This document shows, piece by piece, positions 15,247 to 18,179 of a stretch of DNA of 18,179 nt (position 1 is the first letter of the stretch; each line of letters starts with the position of its first letter). This DNA comes from Woeseiaceae bacterium. GTDB taxonomy: Bacteria; Pseudomonadota; Gammaproteobacteria; Steroidobacterales; Woeseiaceae. Both the position numbers and the translations under genes were made by a program. Below the pieces are notes generated by a model, which did no database searches, was not told where the DNA came from, and was given only the letters and a program-made list of their open reading frames with translations. The stretch spans positions 1 to 18,179 of the forward strand of contig JALHUQ010000345.1 of NCBI GenBank assembly GCA_022866645.1, read 5' to 3'.

Positions 15247-16527
15247 TTATTGAAGCAACAAATTCGGTACGACCAGTGATATCCATGGCACGAAGGTGAT
15301 CAGCATTAGCACCGCCAGCAAGACTATCAGCCACGGAAACGACGCGCTGATCGTATCCTCCAGCGACAATTGCGCGACGCTTGCAGTCACGAATAAATTC
15401 AGGCCTACCGGTGGTGTGACCAGACCGATCTGCATATTAATGATCATCAGCACGCCCAGGTGGGTCGGGTCGATACCCATCTCCATGGCAATTGGAAAAA
15501 CTATCGGTGTAAGGATCAATATTACCGATGTCGGCTCCATGAAATTTCCTGCGAGTAGCAGCAGGGCGTTGAGAACCAGCAAAAATCCCCACACCGGCAA
15601 TCCCAGGCCGACGATATACTCGGAAGCCATCTGCGGGATTTGCTCGGTCGTGAGCAGAAACGCAAACATGAAAGCGTTGGCGATGATAAACATCAGCATG
15701 ACCGTAATCTTGCTCGCGTCGACCAGCACGTCGGGGACATGTTTCATCGAGATATCACCGTAAACAAAAACTGCGATGAAAAATGCGTACACTGCCGACA
15801 CGGCCGCTGCCTCTGTTGGCGTGAAAATTCCGGCGTAAATACCCCCAAGAATGATCACCACCAGCATCAATCCCCAAACAGCTTCACGAAACGTCTTGAC
15901 GACTGTTTTGAAGCTCGCTCGCTCCTGCCGCGGCATGTCCTGTTTATGAGCGATCACCGCGATGGTCACCATCATCACGATAGTCAGAATGATGCCGGGG
16001 AGGATGCCGGCGATGAACAACTTACCGATCGACGATTCGGTGATCGCGCCGTACACGACCATAACCAGTGATGGCGGAATCAGGATACCCAACGTGCCCG
16101 CATTACAGATCACGCCGGCCGCAAATTTTCGCGTGTAGCCGGACCTCACCATGCCGACGATCATCACGCTGCCAACAGCCACCACGGTCGCAGGCGCGGA
16201 GCCGGATACTGCGGCAAAGAACGCGCTGGCCAGCAATGCGGCCATCGCAAGTCCACCACGAAAGTGCCCAACCAGCGCATTGGCAAAATCGACCATGCGT
16301 CGGGCGACGCCGCCCGTTGTCATGAACGAACCGGCCAGTATGAAGAACGGCACGGCCAGTAGCGGATAGACTTGCATCGTATGGAAGAATTTCTGGCTCG
16401 ACGACAGCAGTGACTGATCGCCGAAGAACAGCATTGTCAGCACGCTGGCAAGTCCAAGTGACACGGCAACCGGGACACCAATAAACAACAGCGTGAATAA
16501 TGCGAACAGCAGGAAAATGGCGGTCAA
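15247..16527 (-). CDS. dctM: TRAP transporter large permease (DctM subunit)
   Basis: A 426-residue inner-membrane protein with about 12 hydrophobic segments throughout, the normal size for DctM. Family landmarks include the N-terminal IGVPVAVSLGLASVL, SAFFAAVSGSAPATVVAVG, LGILIPPSLVMVVYGAITE, FTPTEAAAVSAVYAF and the C-terminal TPPVGLNLFVTASVA. It forms the sodium-driven channel for an organic acid delivered by the binding protein. The start is TTG at 16527; its TTGA overlaps the TGA stop of the DctQ gene by 4 nt, so the two are translationally coupled. DctP, DctQ and DctM are all separate, the DctPQM type. Confidence 0.96.
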   Translation of the reverse strand: MTAIFLLFALFTLLFIGVPVAVSLGLASVLTMLFFGDQSLLSSSQKFFHTMQVYPLLAVPFFILAGSFMTTGGVARRMVDFANALVGHFRGGLAMAALLASAFFAAVSGSAPATVVAVGSVMIVGMVRSGYTRKFAAGVICNAGTLGILIPPSLVMVVYGAITESSIGKLFIAGILPGIILTIVMMVTIAVIAHKQDMPRQERASFKTVVKTFREAVWGLMLVVIILGGIYAGIFTPTEAAAVSAVYAFFIAVFVYGDISMKHVPDVLVDASKITVMLMFIIANAFMFAFLLTTEQIPQMASEYIVGLGLPVWGFLLVLNALLLLAGNFMEPTSVILILTPIVFPIAMEMGIDPTHLGVLMIINMQIGLVTPPVGLNLFVTASVAQLSLEDTISASFPWLIVLLAVLMLITFVPWISLVVPNLLLQ

Positions 16528-17057
16528 ACCCGATCCTCCGAATCCGCCGCGTCGTCATCCGCCAACGTCGGAACCGCATGTGGATGGTCACGGTCGTCGC
16601 CGTACCGCAGCAGATGCCAACCTGACTCGAGAAAACGATAGGCGAGTAAAGCGAAGCCCAATGGCATAGTCGCGGTCAACAGCCATTTGGGCACCGGTAT
16701 GTCTCGCGCATCGTTGCCCAGTGTCAGCATGCGATCGACTAACACTGCCGAGCCGTATAGCATCAGCAGCGCGTAAGCCAGGCATGCGACGACAGCGATC
16801 AAGTCAATATAGCGCCGCCCAACTGTCGGTAACTTCCGGATGAACAGGTCAATCGCAATATGCGTTCTGGTACGCACACCGTAGGACATGCCAACCAACA
16901 CCAGCGCTGCAAATGAATAGGTTGTCGCCTCGAGCGACCAGACCCAACCGCTGTTGAATACATAGCGCAGCACGACCTGGACGAAAGTCAGCACTGTCAT
17001 GAAGGCCAGCAGCGCTGCCATGAGCCACTCTTCCAGACGATTAATTACCATTCGCAA
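16524..17057 (-). CDS. dctQ: TRAP transporter small permease (DctQ subunit)
   Basis: A 177-residue inner-membrane protein with four hydrophobic helices (about 13-33, 48-66, 88-107 and 128-145). The loop GVRTRTHIAIDLFIRKLP (about 60-77) is the DctQ signature. It partners DctM in the TRAP transporter. The start used is TTG at 17057 because GGAG lies 8 nt upstream (17066-17069 on the complement); an ATG two codons in, at 17051, is the alternative, with a long 14-nt spacing. It follows the binding-protein gene by 20 bp and overlaps DctM by 4 nt. The hydrophilic tail (RDHPHAVPTLADDDAADSEDRV) is acidic and probably unstructured. Confidence 0.94.
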   Translation of the reverse strand: MRMVINRLEEWLMAALLAFMTVLTFVQVVLRYVFNSGWVWSLEATTYSFAALVLVGMSYGVRTRTHIAIDLFIRKLPTVGRRYIDLIAVVACLAYALLMLYGSAVLVDRMLTLGNDARDIPVPKWLLTATMPLGFALLAYRFLESGWHLLRYGDDRDHPHAVPTLADDDAADSEDRV

Positions 17058-17077
17058 TGCATCAGCTCCGGGGCAAT

Positions 17078-18106
17078 CTACTTGTCGTAGGCCTGGGCCG
17101 CGGCAATCAGGTCGGCGCCGATACTCTCGGAAAAAGTATCCCAGACCGGTCGCATGGCCCGCTGCCAGGCCGCCCTTTCGTCCGCGGTCAATTCAATAAC
17201 TTCGGATTGACCGGACTCGATGATTTTCTCTTTGCCGGCCAGGTCGATGATCGTCGACTGCTCGTTGGCCCAAATGGTGACTTCCTGCACGATCAATGCA
17301 AGCTCGCTGCGAATATCGTCTGGCAGCGACGCCCAAAAATCCGGATTTACCGCGACCAGGTAGCCAAGATAGCCGTGATTCGTTTCAGTGATATAGGGCT
17401 GCACTTCATAGAACTTTGATGAATATATGTTCGACCAGGTATTTTCCTGCGCATCGACCGCACCGGTCTGTAATGCCTGGTAAACCTCAGCGAAAGCCAT
17501 CTTCTGCGGATTGCCGCCTATTTGCAGAATCTGTGCCTGCAGAACGTCGGACTCCATGATACGAAACTTGAGTCCTTTGGCCGATTCCGGAGTACGCATG
17601 GGAGCCGGCCCGCTGAACTGTTTCATGCCGTTGTGCCAGAAAGACAGGCCCAGCAGCTTGCTGTCGACCATAGATCTAAGCAGGCCCTGCCCATAGTCAC
17701 TGGCCTGAAATCGCTCGACGGCAGGCAGGTCAGGAAACAGAAAGGGCAGATCGAAAATCTGAAACTTGTGCGTCAGTCGGTCCAGTTTCGACAGTGAAAT
17801 AGCGATCATTTGCACTTCACCGAAAGCCAGTGCGTCCAGAGAATCGTCATCGCTCATCAGCTGCGCGGACGGATATACCTCGACCGCCACACGCCCCGCC
17901 AGTCGCTCTTCGACCACCTGTTTGAAACGTTCTGCCGCCTCACCTTTTGGAGTGGCTGGCGCCGTTACATGCGGAAACTTGATCAGGATAGGCTTGGCGG
18001 CTTCCTGGCCACCGCCACCGCCACAGCCGAGCAGTATTGCGGCCAGGCAAATGAGGATCCCATTGCTGATCTTGCGAACGAGCGTGAAGTGATTGCTGAT
18101 ATACAT
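17078..18106 (-). CDS. dctP: TRAP transporter substrate-binding lipoprotein (DctP subunit)
   Basis: A 342-residue periplasmic solute-binding protein. The N-terminus has a lipoprotein signal with lipobox LLGC (Cys28) followed by GGGGG, so it is membrane-anchored and not free as many DctP proteins are. DctP landmarks: FPDLPAVERF, the ligand-carboxylate Arg182 in LKFRIMESDV, and NPQKMAFAEVYQALQTGAVDAQENTWSNI (199-227). The Arg implies an organic-acid ligand, whose identity is not readable. AAGGGG lies 6-7 nt before the ATG at 18106. It is the first gene of the DctP-DctQ-DctM-GST group. The promoter probably lies at or beyond the right window edge; none is convincing in the 73 bp available. Confidence 0.96.
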   Translation of the reverse strand: MYISNHFTLVRKISNGILICLAAILLGCGGGGGQEAAKPILIKFPHVTAPATPKGEAAERFKQVVEERLAGRVAVEVYPSAQLMSDDDSLDALAFGEVQMIAISLSKLDRLTHKFQIFDLPFLFPDLPAVERFQASDYGQGLLRSMVDSKLLGLSFWHNGMKQFSGPAPMRTPESAKGLKFRIMESDVLQAQILQIGGNPQKMAFAEVYQALQTGAVDAQENTWSNIYSSKFYEVQPYITETNHGYLGYLVAVNPDFWASLPDDIRSELALIVQEVTIWANEQSTIIDLAGKEKIIESGQSEVIELTADERAAWQRAMRPVWDTFSESIGADLIAAAQAYDK

Positions 18107-18179
18107 GATTTCCCCTTAACTCCAATTTTGTGATGCGTCGCGCCGGAAATAATTCCCGACTCAAGCTGTGTAGCAGAGA

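Noticed and set aside
15228..15247. AGCTG/CAGCT inverted repeat between DctM and the GST gene
   Set aside because: Short stem, long loop and no T-tract; the genes look cotranscribed.
18145..18156. Imperfect GGAA...TTCC inverted repeat upstream of DctP
   Set aside because: Too short and AT-rich to tell from chance, and no promoter boxes could be placed around it.

Overview
The window reads as a chromosomal catabolic locus of a Gram-negative heterotroph, most likely a marine or environmental gammaproteobacterium. This rests on a TonB-dependent receptor, a CBM9/DUF5916 outer-membrane protein, Tat and lipoprotein signals and a TRAP transporter; the sequence alone does not fix the genus. I see no rRNA, tRNA, CRISPR, phage or insertion-sequence genes.

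Layout, left to right. A Gfo/Idh/MocA-type oxidoreductase (minus strand, cut by the window edge) is divergent from a GntR/FCD regulator (plus strand), the only plus-strand gene. Their short intergenic region holds a promoter with a perfect 15-bp palindrome inside it, placed so that the GntR mRNA is probably leaderless. A strong hairpin at 1390-1415 ends the convergent GntR and TonB-receptor genes. Everything to the right is on the minus strand: TonB receptor; a 431-bp intergenic region with a LacI-type operator; DUF5916 outer-membrane protein; 3-hydroxyisobutyrate-dehydrogenase-family reductase; a crotonase-fold enzyme; a ThDP-dependent (acetolactate-synthase-like) enzyme; a secreted alpha/beta hydrolase coupled to a Tat-exported LVIVD-type beta-propeller protein; a LacI-family repressor; a LigF-like glutathione transferase; and the TRAP transporter subunits DctM, DctQ and DctP.

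How it may work together (inference): the TonB receptor takes up a bulky substrate, the Tat/Sec-exported propeller and hydrolase act on it in the periplasm, TRAP imports a resulting acid, and the ThDP enzyme, crotonase, GST and dehydrogenases process it in the cytoplasm. Two closely related LacI operators (4225-4240 and 13187-13200, 12 of 16 positions identical, both perfect inner palindromes with a central CG) tie the TonB receptor and the propeller/hydrolase operon to the local LacI regulator. The second operator overlaps the -35 box of a well-formed promoter.

The most notable point is that the 'enoyl-CoA hydratase' carries the His/His/Asp/Glu set of 6-oxocamphor hydrolase at exactly matching spacing. 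This suggests that the pathway contains a retro-Claisen C-C cleavage of a beta-diketone and not, or not only, fatty-acid beta-oxidation. The growth substrate itself cannot be deduced from the sequence.
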